Positions 25,435-33,979 of a stretch of DNA of 50,592 bases are shown piece after piece. Made by a program: the position numbers and the translations under genes. A model generated the notes under the pieces. The model did no database searches. It was given only the letters and a program-made list of their open reading frames with translations, and was not told where the DNA came from. Source of the stretch: an uncultured Acidobacteriota bacterium (lineage in GTDB: Bacteria; Acidobacteriota; Vicinamibacteria; Vicinamibacterales; CAVVIG01); contig CADEDC010000024.1 of NCBI GenBank assembly GCA_902825985.1, positions 1 to 50,592 on the forward strand, in the 5' to 3' direction. Position 1 is the first letter of the stretch, and every line of letters begins with the position of its first letter.

Positions 25435-26121
25435 ATGCATCGTGAAGCCGTGTTCGACCGTCCGCCGGCCTGGCTGCAGGCCGGCCATCTCGCCCGGGTT
25501 GTCAGCCTCGCTGACCCCGAGCGGCTGAACCGCGTGCAGATCAGGCTCATCGCCTTCGATGGCATCGACGGCCAGGACGCGCCGCTGTGGGCCCGCGTGG
25601 TCGCACCATTCGCCGGTCAGGACCGCGGCGCCTTTCTGATGCCGGACGTCGACGACGAGGTGCTGGTGCTGTTCACCCACGGCGACGCGCGATTCCCGCT
25701 GGTGATCGGCGGGCTGTGGAACGGCACTGCGCCGGCACCGGCCGACCTCGGCTCCGAAGGGAACCGCTTCAAGCGGATCCGATCCAGGAACGGGGTGACG
25801 ATCACGCTCGACGACCGCCAGGGCCAGGAGACCCTGACGCTGGCGACGCCGGGCGGACAGACGGTGACGCTGCAGGACGGTCCGGCGACGATCACGTGCG
25901 AGGACGCGAATGGCAACCGCGTCACGATGGACAGCGCCGGCGTGACGATCGAGGCGGCCGCCAAGGTGAAGGTGCAGGCCAGCACGGTCGAGGTGTCGGC
26001 CGGCATGGTGACGGTCGACGCGGCGGTGGCCAGCTTCTCCGGCGTGGTCCGTTGCGAAACCCTGATCGCCTCGGCGGTGGTGTCGTCCAGCTACACGCCG
26101 GGCGCCGGGAACATCTGGTGA
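25435..26121 (+). CDS. gpV-like baseplate spike protein, 228 aa
   Basis: A phage baseplate assembly protein V / Gp5-C-like spike. Residues 20-100 form the OB-fold (ARVVSLADPERLNRVQIRL, then PLWARVVAPFAGQDRGAFLMPDVDDEVLVLFTHGDARFPLVIGGLWNG). Residues 115-215 are a repetitive strand region (SRNGVTITLDD, then TVTLQDGPATITCEDANGN, VTMDSAGVTIEAAAKVKVQA, STVEVSAGMVTVDA) that fits a trimeric beta-helix needle. It ends SSYTPGAGNIW without a PAAR domain. ATG 25435 lies 23 bases after the hub gene. Confidence 0.9.
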   Translation: MHREAVFDRPPAWLQAGHLARVVSLADPERLNRVQIRLIAFDGIDGQDAPLWARVVAPFAGQDRGAFLMPDVDDEVLVLFTHGDARFPLVIGGLWNGTAPAPADLGSEGNRFKRIRSRNGVTITLDDRQGQETLTLATPGGQTVTLQDGPATITCEDANGNRVTMDSAGVTIEAAAKVKVQASTVEVSAGMVTVDAAVASFSGVVRCETLIASAVVSSSYTPGAGNIW

Positions 26122-26131
26122 GGATGCGGCC

Positions 26132-27775
26132 GTGAGACACCATCCGGTTCGCATCGGCGCCCCACGGGACCTCGTGCCGCCCGCCGCGCATGAGGCCGAC
26201 TCGGCGCCGGCAGTCCTGCAGCGCAACGACGATCGGTTCATCGAAGCGACGCTCGAGGACCTGCGGACCGCCGACGGCCGCACGGCGCTCGCCGCGCTGC
26301 GCGCCAGTCGCCGCAATGCGTCACAGGTGCTGAAGCTGTTCCAGCCGGTGCAACGGCAGTTCCACGTCGCCGTCGTCGAGGCGTGGTGCGACACGGCGGG
26401 GACACCGCGCCTGGATGCGGCGAAGGTCGACTCCGCCGGGCTCGTCGTGCGGCGGGTCCGACGCGATGCCGGGGGGCCGTTTGTCGAAGGCTGGGTCCGG
26501 CGTGGCGGGCGGCTGCGGGGCTGGGCGCGGGTCCAGCGCCTCGGCGGCGATCAGGCGGCGCCGCTCGCCCGCCAGCGCCGGGCGCTGCGGCCGGTGAGCC
26601 CGTCGATCGACCGCGAACTCGACAGGCTGGCCCTCGAGCGGGAGGACGCGGTGCTCGACGAACATGTCGCCCCGCTGTTCGTGGCGCCGCCCGATGTGTG
26701 CGCCGCCGCCCGGCGAACGTTCCTCTACGGCATCGTGCCGACCACGAGCGCGGAGATCGCGGATGTGCCGGTCGCCGCGACGGACGTCCTCGGCGACGGG
26801 TTCGGGCCGGAGTCGACGGCGTTCCGCGACCATCTGGTGGAGGCACTGCGCGGCCACGCCACCAGCTTCGTCCTGGGCGGCGAACTGGTGCAGCCGGAAT
26901 GGTTCGAGGCCGCCGAGATGCCCGGCCCGGACCAGCCGGCGGGGCTCTCGACGGCGCACTGGTCGGTGCTGCAGTCCGCCAGCGGCGCCGCCGCGATGCG
27001 CCGTTTCATCCTGTTGCTGCGGCAGCTGGCCTCGGAGTTCGACGCGTTCGGCGGCAGCCAGGAGGCGCAGGCGCTCATCGCCGAACTGAACGCGGTTCGG
27101 CTCCCGCTCCTGTCGCGCGCGTTCGATCCGGTCGCCCGGACGGTCGCCGCGGGCACGTTCCTCGCGCAAGCCAGCCGGGTGCTGCTCGAACGCGATCCGG
27201 CGGCGCCGCGGCCAGAGATGCCGGTGTCATGGCCGGCACTCGAACCGGCGGCGCAAACCCGGCTGCGGCACGCGCTGTCGCGCGCGCTGGGCAGGCGGTT
27301 TGCCGACGTCAAAGGACAACCGGGTCGCTTCGACGACCCCGAGGCCCACTACGTGCTGCGGGCGTTCGTCCGGCTGAAGCCCGAACACGGCTGCCCGGCA
27401 CGCACGGTGTGGAGCGCCTACAGCGAGCCGTTCGTCATCGCGCCGTGGTGGGAAGGGGCGGGCGCCGCGCCGGTGCAGGTGTCGCTGCCGGACGTCACGG
27501 ATCGCAACCTCCTGAGAACGCTCAAGCCGAACGTGGCGTTCGTCGTGCCGCCGGCGCTGCAGAACCTGCTTGCCGGCAACCCGAAGGACATGCTGGAAGG
27601 GAAGGGATCGACGAGCGGCCTCACGGTGGGCTGGATCTGCAGCTTCAGCATCCCGATCATCACCATCTGCGCGTTCATCGTCCTGAACATCTTCCTGTCG
27701 CTGTTCGACCTCATCTTCCGGTGGATGTTCTTCATCAAGATCTGCATCCCGTTCCCGAAGCGGAGTGAGTCGTGA
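26132..27775 (+). CDS. eCIS-associated protein with C-terminal hydrophobic anchor, 547 aa
   Basis: Not a recognised Afp component. The first ~495 residues are soluble, Arg/Ala-rich and mixed in secondary structure. Residues about 500-540 are strongly hydrophobic: WICSFSIPIITICAFIVLNI and then FLSLFDLIFRWMFFIKICIPF, ending basic (PKRSES). That can form one long or two short membrane helices, and three cysteines lie at the edges. The GTG at 26132 follows the spike gene by 10 bases. Position between spike and gp25, where Afp has its gp25/PAAR genes, suggests a baseplate-proximal role, possibly attaching the machine to a membrane. Confidence 0.75.
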   Translation: MRHHPVRIGAPRDLVPPAAHEADSAPAVLQRNDDRFIEATLEDLRTADGRTALAALRASRRNASQVLKLFQPVQRQFHVAVVEAWCDTAGTPRLDAAKVDSAGLVVRRVRRDAGGPFVEGWVRRGGRLRGWARVQRLGGDQAAPLARQRRALRPVSPSIDRELDRLALEREDAVLDEHVAPLFVAPPDVCAAARRTFLYGIVPTTSAEIADVPVAATDVLGDGFGPESTAFRDHLVEALRGHATSFVLGGELVQPEWFEAAEMPGPDQPAGLSTAHWSVLQSASGAAAMRRFILLLRQLASEFDAFGGSQEAQALIAELNAVRLPLLSRAFDPVARTVAAGTFLAQASRVLLERDPAAPRPEMPVSWPALEPAAQTRLRHALSRALGRRFADVKGQPGRFDDPEAHYVLRAFVRLKPEHGCPARTVWSAYSEPFVIAPWWEGAGAAPVQVSLPDVTDRNLLRTLKPNVAFVVPPALQNLLAGNPKDMLEGKGSTSGLTVGWICSFSIPIITICAFIVLNIFLSLFDLIFRWMFFIKICIPFPKRSES

Positions 27776-27794
27776 TGCCCGGAAGGAGTGGCTG

Positions 27795-28187
27795 GTGACC
27801 GATACGCCGCGACCGCTCATCGGCTGGCCGCTCCTGCCGCTGCCCGACGCGCACGGACGCCTCGAGTACCCGTCGCTCGAGGCCGGCGTGCGCGAGTCGA
27901 TCCGCGTCATTCTCAGCACCCGTCCGGGCGAGCAGCTGATGCGCCCCGAGTTCGGTGCCGGGCTCGAACGCCTGCTCCACGAGCCGAACACGCTGGCGAC
28001 GCGGCGCGCGATCCGCGACCTGGTGCAGGCGTCGCTCGGCCGCTGGGAACGTCGCCTCGTGCTCGATCGCGTGGACGTCCGCGAGGTCGCCGGCGAGCCA
28101 ACACACGTCTCGGTGGAGATCGCCTATCGCCTGGCGCGCACCGGTGCGCCGGCGACGCTGGCGCTCACCGTGCAGCTGGAAGGCTAG
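27795..28187 (+). CDS. gp25/GpW-like baseplate wedge protein (Afp9-like), 130 aa
   Basis: The family motif is clear: GWPLLPLPDAHGRLEYPSLEAGVRESIRVILSTRPGEQLMRPEFGAGLERLLHEPN, followed by the helix TRRAIRDLVQASLGRWERRL and strands VSVEIAYRL and ALTVQLEG. gp25 proteins seed sheath polymerisation at the baseplate. GTG 27795 is preferred over 27765 because GGAAGGAG (27781-27788) is placed correctly for it. The next gene starts 12 bases downstream. Confidence 0.93.
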   Translation: MTDTPRPLIGWPLLPLPDAHGRLEYPSLEAGVRESIRVILSTRPGEQLMRPEFGAGLERLLHEPNTLATRRAIRDLVQASLGRWERRLVLDRVDVREVAGEPTHVSVEIAYRLARTGAPATLALTVQLEG

Positions 28188-28198
28188 AAGGGACACGC

Positions 28199-30487
28199 AT
28201 GCCGATTCTTCCCCCGAGCCTGGATGACCGCCGCTTCGACGACCTCGTCGAAGAGCTGATCGCGCGGATCCCGGCGCACACGCCGGAGTGGACGAATCCG
28301 CGACTGGGCGATCCGGGCCGGACGCTCATCGAGCTGTTCGCCTGGCTGGGCGACACGCTGCTCTACCGCGCGAACCTGATTCCCGAGCGCCAGCGGCTGG
28401 TGTTCCTCAAACTGCTGGGCATCGGGCTGAAGCCGGCTCGTCCCGCCACCGGCCTCGTCAGTCTGGCGTTCGCGCAGCCGACCGAGCGCCGGGCGGTGAC
28501 CGTCCGGCCGGGGGCACGGATCGAGGGACCGGTACCATTCGAGACGCTGGGCGAAACGACAGTCCTGCCGATCACGGCGCGCGCGTTCATCAAGCGGCCG
28601 CTCACCGACGCCGAACGCACCCAGGCCGGTGAGCTCATCGCCGGGCTGACCCGCATTCATCGCATCCGCGGCTCCGCCAAGGCCTACCAGACACATCCGC
28701 TCTTCGACGATGCCACCGCCGACCCGGCCGGGGTCGATGTGTTCGCCACGAGCGCCGATCATGCGCTCTGGATCGCGCTGTTCGCGCCCGAGGCCGCCCA
28801 GCCGGACGCGCAGGGAGCGGTCAACGACGAGATCGCCGCCGCCATCGGCGGTGGCGACGGCGGCGTGCCGGCGCTGTTGTCGGTCGGCATCGTCCCGGCG
28901 CTGGCGATGCCCGATGCATTCGAAGACGTGCCGCTGTCCGTCCCGGTGCCGGTCCAGTGGGAGATCACCACTCGCGGCCGGTCGGACCTCGAGACCGACT
29001 ACCTCACGCTCGAGCCGATTGCCGGAGCCGACGGCACCGCCGGGCTGACACAGCCAGGCGTGCTGCGCCTGGCGATGCCCGACGAGTCGTTCATCTGGGC
29101 ACCCTCGAACGACGTCGCGGTGAACCCGGCGGCGGGAGTCGGCGACACGCCGCCGCGCCTCGACGACCCGGCCCTCGCTGGTCGCCTCCTGGCGTGGCTC
29201 AGGATGCGGCCGCGCGCCGGGCAACAGGTCGACCGCTTGTCGCTCACCTGGATCGGCATCAATGCCGTGGCGATCGATCAGCGGACGACGATGACCGGGC
29301 GCGTGTTGGGCGTCTCGAGCGGTGCCGGCGACCAGGCCTTGTCGCTGCCCGGCGGATCGGTGGATCCAGCGACGCTGCAGATCCAGGTGGAGGAGCCGGG
29401 CCGCGGCTATCAGCCGTGGCAGCGTGTCGACGATCTCGCTGCCATCAGCCCGGATGCGCGCGCCGCACGCGAGGCGGCGGCGTTCGAGCTCGATCCCGAG
29501 GCCGGCACGCTGCGGTTCGGGGACGGCGTCCGTGGACGCATTCCGGAACGGCAGATGCGGGTCAGGCTGGCGAGCGGCCGCTTCGGCGGTGGACGTGCCG
29601 GCAACCTGCCGGCGGGAACGCTCACCGAAATTGCGGCCACCCGGATCGACGGCCGCCCGGCTCCGGCGCTGAAGGCGTCGCAACCGATTCCGACGGCCGG
29701 CGGCGCCGACGCCGAAACGGTCGCCGAGGCGCAGCGCCGGATTCCATCCGTTCTGCGGCACCGCGACCGGGCCGTGACCGCGGAAGACTATCGTGCGCTC
29801 GCCGCCGAGGCGCCCGGCGTCGATGTCGGCCGCGTCGATGTGCTGCCGCGCTTCAAGCCGCACGACCGCCGCACCGGTGTGCCGGGCGTCGTCTCGGTGA
29901 TGGCGCTGCCGCGGCAGGCGATGAGCGGGCCGCCGAATCCGCGACCGGATCGTCCGTTCATCGAGCGCCTCCACGCCCACCTGTCGCCACGCACACCGCT
30001 CGCGACCGAGCTGTACGTCATCGGCTGTGAGTACGTGCCGCTGGGGGTGTCGACTGCCATCACGCTGCGCGACGGCCACGACCGCGACGCCACGCTGTTC
30101 GCCGTCCGGGAAGCCGTGAAGCGCCTGCTGTGGCCGCTGGCGCCGGGCGGACCGGACGGCACCGGCTGGCCGCTCGGACGCGACGTGCGGGAACGCGAGC
30201 TCGAGGTGGAGATCTCACGCGTGCCAGGCGTGCTGGAAGTTGGCGGCATCAATCTGTTCGGACGCGCCGACGGCGAGAACGGCCCGGACTGGCGGCTGCT
30301 GCCGCGCAGCACGGCGGATCCCTCGCAGATGCTGCCGCTCGCCGATTGGCAGCTGCCGGAGCTGCTGTCCGTGCTGGTCGTCGACGGCCGCCCGGGTGAG
30401 GCAGCGCCAGGCGACCTGCGCGCCCTGCCGAATCCGTTCGCCGACGCGGATGCGGTGGCCGTGCCGGTCGTGCCCGAGGTCTGCTGA
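28199..30487 (+). CDS. Baseplate J-like protein (Afp11-like), 762 aa
   Basis: A putative baseplate assembly protein of the Afp11/gpJ group. The start SLDDRRFDDLVEELIARIPAHTPEWTNPRLGDPGRTLIELFAWL is diagnostic. Further signs are AAFELDPEAGTLRFGDGVRGRIP (about residue 430), AAGLPTAGG-like segment PIPTAGGADAETVAEAQRRIP and HRDRAVTAEDYRALAAEAPGV, and a C-terminal wedge region with PLGVSTAITLRDGHDR. It forms the wedges around the hub together with gp25 and the gpI-like protein. It overlaps the next gene by one base. Confidence 0.94.
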   Translation: MPILPPSLDDRRFDDLVEELIARIPAHTPEWTNPRLGDPGRTLIELFAWLGDTLLYRANLIPERQRLVFLKLLGIGLKPARPATGLVSLAFAQPTERRAVTVRPGARIEGPVPFETLGETTVLPITARAFIKRPLTDAERTQAGELIAGLTRIHRIRGSAKAYQTHPLFDDATADPAGVDVFATSADHALWIALFAPEAAQPDAQGAVNDEIAAAIGGGDGGVPALLSVGIVPALAMPDAFEDVPLSVPVPVQWEITTRGRSDLETDYLTLEPIAGADGTAGLTQPGVLRLAMPDESFIWAPSNDVAVNPAAGVGDTPPRLDDPALAGRLLAWLRMRPRAGQQVDRLSLTWIGINAVAIDQRTTMTGRVLGVSSGAGDQALSLPGGSVDPATLQIQVEEPGRGYQPWQRVDDLAAISPDARAAREAAAFELDPEAGTLRFGDGVRGRIPERQMRVRLASGRFGGGRAGNLPAGTLTEIAATRIDGRPAPALKASQPIPTAGGADAETVAEAQRRIPSVLRHRDRAVTAEDYRALAAEAPGVDVGRVDVLPRFKPHDRRTGVPGVVSVMALPRQAMSGPPNPRPDRPFIERLHAHLSPRTPLATELYVIGCEYVPLGVSTAITLRDGHDRDATLFAVREAVKRLLWPLAPGGPDGTGWPLGRDVRERELEVEISRVPGVLEVGGINLFGRADGENGPDWRLLPRSTADPSQMLPLADWQLPELLSVLVVDGRPGEAAPGDLRALPNPFADADAVAVPVVPEVC

Positions 30488-33228
30488 TGGACGTCAACGG
30501 CCTGCGCTTCTGGCTGCTCGCGGATGCGCCGCACTGGCCGTCACGCGCCCACACGTCCTGGCACGCCGACTGCGGCGCCCTGCGACTGGCCTCCGAGCGG
30601 TCGCTCGACGCGCCCATCGATCCGATCGCCCGTGGCATCGCCGCCGGCGCGGTCGACAGCCCCCCGCGCGCCGTCGATCGGCATGGCGCCGTCGCCCGCT
30701 GGGATTCCGCCGCGGGCGCCATCATCGTCCGCAGCCACCTGCCGGGCGAAGCCGTTCGGCTGCCGCTGACGGAGACGCCGCGCGACATCTGCGTCGGTCT
30801 CGACGGGGTCCTCTACGTCGCGCTGCCCGATCGCATGCGCCTGCACGATCTGCGTGGACGATGGGCGGACGAGGATGTGGTCCTTCCAGGCTTCGATCCG
30901 TGGCGGTGTGCCGCCGCACCGGACGCCGTCTGGGTGCTCGACCGGGCCGGGTCGCTCGCCCGCCTCTCGGGTCTGCCGATGCCCGCGACGACGCCACGGC
31001 GCGAGGACTATGCGCCGGCGGTGTTCCGGCCCGATCCCGAGAACTGCCGTCCGCCGGTCCTGACCCGTCTCGAAGCCGTGTCCTGGCCGGCGGGCGAGAG
31101 CCCGTTGGCACTCGCCGCGCATCCGGCACGTGGACTGCTGATCCTGTCGTGGTTCGGCAGCGGCGACGCGCGCGTCCGGTCGCTGACCGCGGACGGCACG
31201 TTGTCGGCGCCGGCGTCGCTCGTCGGTGCCCGCTACGCCTACGGCCTCGCGTGGCTGGACGAGGGACGGATCGCCGTGCGCATGCCGGGTCGCGCGGACG
31301 CGCCGGCGTTCGCCATCGAGGCCGGGGCGACGGACGTGGTGGCGCTCGGCGAGATCTACCCGATCGCGCGTGATGCCGTCGAGGCGCCGTTCGGGCATCG
31401 GGTCGAGGGTCCGCCGCGTTATCCGGTCGCCGGCGGCGACGCCGAACCGCTCCTCCCGCTGTCGCTTCGCACGCTCGCCCGTCGCGGTGAGGCGGCCAGC
31501 TACGCGATGGCGGCCGGCGGCCTGCAGGCGCATCTGCTCGATTCCGGACAGGCGACCACCGTCTGGCACCGCCTGTACGTGGAAGCCGCCATCCCGCCCG
31601 GCACCGGCTTCGTGGTGTGGCTCGCGGCCACCGACGAGGCGGAACCGCCCGCCGTCACTCGCCGCGACGCCTGGCATCCGCATGGATTCGGCCGCGACAT
31701 CGGCACGCTGGCACCGCGCGTCATCGGCGCCGGCGTCCCGCGCGCGGCGTGGGAACAGGTGCCCTCCGAGCTGCCGGGTCACCCGGGCCTGGCATCGTGG
31801 ACGATCGAACGGGACCGGCGCGGGCTGTTCACCGCCCTGATTCAGAACGGCGGCGCCCGGGTCCGACAGGTGGTCGGACGCTACCTGTGGGTGCGGCTCG
31901 AACTGTTCGGTGATGGTCGGTCGAGCCCGGAGATCGCCGCGGTCCGCGCGTATGCCAGCCGGTTCGACTATGGCGAACACTATCTGCCGAGGCTGTACCG
32001 GGAGAATGTGTTCGGCGAGCCGGCGGAGCGGCCCGGCGATCGCGTCGCGCGCCTCGATGCCGCACACGCCAGCCGGCTGGACGACGGCGGCGCGCTGCCG
32101 GACGATCTCTCGTCGCAGCTCCAGGCGGCTGGACTGCGACTGACGATCCCGGAGGTACGGGTTGAGGACGCGGGCCGGCGTTGGAGAGTTGCCGACACGC
32201 TGAGCCGCCGCGAATGGATCCTGCGTGTCGACAGCGACGGCATCGGCGTGTACGCGCCGCGCTCGACACCGGCCGATTTCCTCTCGCGGTCGCTCGCCAA
32301 CTTCGAGGGCGTGCTCACGTCGCTGGAGGGGCGTATCGCCGCCTCTTACCTGCTCACCGACCCCGGCGGCGTGCCCGACGGACATCTCGACTGGTTGGCG
32401 GGATGGCTCGGGATCGTGTTCGAGCCAGCGCTGGCGGCCGACCGGCGACGCGAGTGGTTGCGGGCGGCGCCGGCGCTGGCACGCAGCCACGGTACGCGGC
32501 GTGGCCTGGCCCTGGCCCTGGACATCGCGACCGGCGGCGGGGTCCGCGGCGGCGACATCGTGTTGATCGAGCACTTCCGGCTCCGCCGCCTGCTGGCGAC
32601 GCTGCTCGGCGTGGACCTGCGCGAGGACGCCGACCCGTTGCTGCCCGGGCTCCGGCAGAGCGGCAACTCGATCGTCGGCGACACGCTGATCCTCGGTGAC
32701 ACGGAGACGGCGGAACTGCTGGCGCTCTTCCGCGCCGAAGTGGCCACCGCCGCCGAGCACACGTCGGTGCTCGAGTTCCTCGAGCGCCTGGCGCATCGCG
32801 CCACCATCCTCGTCCACCAGGCGGTGACGCCGCAGGATCTGGGGCTGATCGCGCGCATCGCGGCTCTGGAGTCGCCAGCCCACGTCGAGGTGCGCGTCGC
32901 CACCGCAACCTGGCCGCTGCTCGTCGGCATCGCCAGCCTCGTCGGTGTCGACACCTATCTCGGCCCGCCGTCGCCGCGGCGGCCGGTCCGGATCGACGGT
33001 TCGGCAGTCGGCCTGGGCGATTTCGTGATGGGTCCGGTCACGCTGGATCCGCGCATCACCGGCATGGCGGCGCCGGCTCCCGAGGCGATTCTGCCGGTCG
33101 CCGATGCGGGGAGGGATCAGGTCGTCCCACCCGGTCGCAGCTTCGATCTGGATGGGTCCGCGTCGCGCGCGGCACCGGGTCGCAGCCTTCAACTGTTCGA
33201 ATGGCGGCAGCTGCCGTCCACCAGCTGA
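30487..33228 (+). CDS. gpI-like baseplate/tail protein (Afp12-like) with propeller-like N-terminus and C-terminal half PKD, 913 aa
   Basis: The N-terminal ~280 residues resemble a beta-propeller (recurrent GLDGVLYVALPDRMRLHDL, then PDAVWVLDRAGSLARL). The middle has a sandwich-like region around WHRLYVEAAIPPGTGFVVWLAAT. The tail protein I core is near residues 600-700: LANFEGVLTSLEGRIAASYL, then LDWLAGWLGIVFE and the conserved REWLRAAPALARSHGTRRGLALALD. The last ~35 residues look like the first half of a PKD/Ig-like domain (SFDLDGSASRAAPGR and LFEWRQL) and then stop at 33228. The following gene starts with what looks like the second half. Confidence 0.88.
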   Translation: MDVNGLRFWLLADAPHWPSRAHTSWHADCGALRLASERSLDAPIDPIARGIAAGAVDSPPRAVDRHGAVARWDSAAGAIIVRSHLPGEAVRLPLTETPRDICVGLDGVLYVALPDRMRLHDLRGRWADEDVVLPGFDPWRCAAAPDAVWVLDRAGSLARLSGLPMPATTPRREDYAPAVFRPDPENCRPPVLTRLEAVSWPAGESPLALAAHPARGLLILSWFGSGDARVRSLTADGTLSAPASLVGARYAYGLAWLDEGRIAVRMPGRADAPAFAIEAGATDVVALGEIYPIARDAVEAPFGHRVEGPPRYPVAGGDAEPLLPLSLRTLARRGEAASYAMAAGGLQAHLLDSGQATTVWHRLYVEAAIPPGTGFVVWLAATDEAEPPAVTRRDAWHPHGFGRDIGTLAPRVIGAGVPRAAWEQVPSELPGHPGLASWTIERDRRGLFTALIQNGGARVRQVVGRYLWVRLELFGDGRSSPEIAAVRAYASRFDYGEHYLPRLYRENVFGEPAERPGDRVARLDAAHASRLDDGGALPDDLSSQLQAAGLRLTIPEVRVEDAGRRWRVADTLSRREWILRVDSDGIGVYAPRSTPADFLSRSLANFEGVLTSLEGRIAASYLLTDPGGVPDGHLDWLAGWLGIVFEPALAADRRREWLRAAPALARSHGTRRGLALALDIATGGGVRGGDIVLIEHFRLRRLLATLLGVDLREDADPLLPGLRQSGNSIVGDTLILGDTETAELLALFRAEVATAAEHTSVLEFLERLAHRATILVHQAVTPQDLGLIARIAALESPAHVEVRVATATWPLLVGIASLVGVDTYLGPPSPRRPVRIDGSAVGLGDFVMGPVTLDPRITGMAAPAPEAILPVADAGRDQVVPPGRSFDLDGSASRAAPGRSLQLFEWRQLPSTS

Positions 33229-33265
33229 CTACGTTGAGTCCCGTCGTGGACTGAGGAGCAGACAC

Positions 33266-33586
33266 ATGGCCGAATTCGTCGTCAACACCCCCGTCGTCAC
33301 GCCAGAGCCGCTCGTCGAGGTCACGGTCACACCGAGCCGGCCGATCGCCCTGGGCCGGCATCGCTATCAGCTCGTGGTGGTGGATGACGCGGGCAACCGA
33401 TCGGCCCCCGACACGGTGACGGTGATCGTCGCCGATCAGGACGCCCCGACGGCGGTCATCCGCGCGCCGCGCATCACCGCCTTCAACCGGAGTTTCGAGC
33501 TCGATGGCAGTGCGTCGTTCGATGCCGGCGGCGGGCGCATCGTCCAGTACGTCTGGACCTATCTCGGTCCAGAACAGATCGGGTGA
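33266..33586 (+). CDS. Small protein of two PKD/Ig-like half-domains, 106 aa
   Basis: ATG 33266 has GAGGAG just upstream. The N-terminal half (RPIALGRHRYQLVVVDDAGN, RSAPDTVTVIV) corresponds to the last strands of a PKD-like domain. The C-terminal half (ITAFNRSFELDGSASFDAGG then GRIVQYVWTYLG) corresponds to the first strands of another. No complete domain is present. The TGA stop at 33584-33586 is followed in the same frame, two codons later, by the ATG of the next gene. It is probably a structural link between the gpI-like protein and the next. Confidence 0.75.
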   Translation: MAEFVVNTPVVTPEPLVEVTVTPSRPIALGRHRYQLVVVDDAGNRSAPDTVTVIVADQDAPTAVIRAPRITAFNRSFELDGSASFDAGGGRIVQYVWTYLGPEQIG

Positions 33587-33592
33587 GCTCGC

Positions 33593-33979
33593 ATGGCCGT
33601 CTTCCGCGTGAACGTGCCGGTCACGACGACCGAACCGGTGGCAACCGTCGACGCCGGCCTGCCGATCGGGCGGCACCGGTTCCGGCTGGTGGTGGTCGAC
33701 ACGGCGGGACTGCGCAGCGCGCCGCATGAGGCGGTCGTGGCCGTGCAGCGGCAGATCGATCCGGGGCCCATCGTCGTGACCCCGGGTCCGGTTGTCGTCA
33801 ATCCCGGGCCGATCGTCGTGAACCCCGGTCCGATCGTCGTCAACCCGGGCCCGATCGTGTCCGGTCCGGTCATCCGGACGCCGGCCACGCCGACGCCGGA
33901 GAACCCGAGGCGTCCCACCGACCCGGTCGTGACGGACCCGCCGAGGCCACGGCGCCGTCGCAAGGAGGATCCGTCATGA
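33593..33979 (+). CDS. PKD half-domain protein with PGPIVVN repeats, 128 aa
   Basis: The first ~50 residues (LPIGRHRFRLVVVDTAGLRS then APHEAVVAVQRQ) match the N-terminal segment of the preceding small protein, that is, a PKD second half. Residues 57-91 are five 7-residue PGP(I/V)VVN-type repeats, and the C-terminus is Pro-rich and strongly basic (PPRPRRRRKEDPS). The extended repeat is probably a stiff polyproline/beta spacer. It overlaps the next gene by 4 bases (ATGA), whose AGGAGG ribosome site lies inside this gene. Confidence 0.72.
   Translation: MAVFRVNVPVTTTEPVATVDAGLPIGRHRFRLVVVDTAGLRSAPHEAVVAVQRQIDPGPIVVTPGPVVVNPGPIVVNPGPIVVNPGPIVSGPVIRTPATPTPENPRRPTDPVVTDPPRPRRRRKEDPS
33761..33865 (+). 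repeat. Five 21-bp in-frame repeats encoding PGPIVVN-type heptads
   Basis: Units at 33761, 33782, 33803, 33824 and 33845 encode PGPIVVT, PGPVVVN, PGPIVVN, PGPIVVN and PGPIVSG. DNA identity is high but third positions differ, so the number may still change by slippage. Confidence 0.88.

Noticed and set aside
30541..33192. 883-aa minus-strand open frame opposite the gpI-like gene
   Set aside because: No ribosome site, no recognisable domain, and codon bias mirrors the plus-strand gene, which has a clear family assignment.
33761..33865. Short regular repeats considered as a CRISPR array
   Set aside because: Units are 21 bp, contiguous, without spacers and in frame inside a gene; no cas genes are present.
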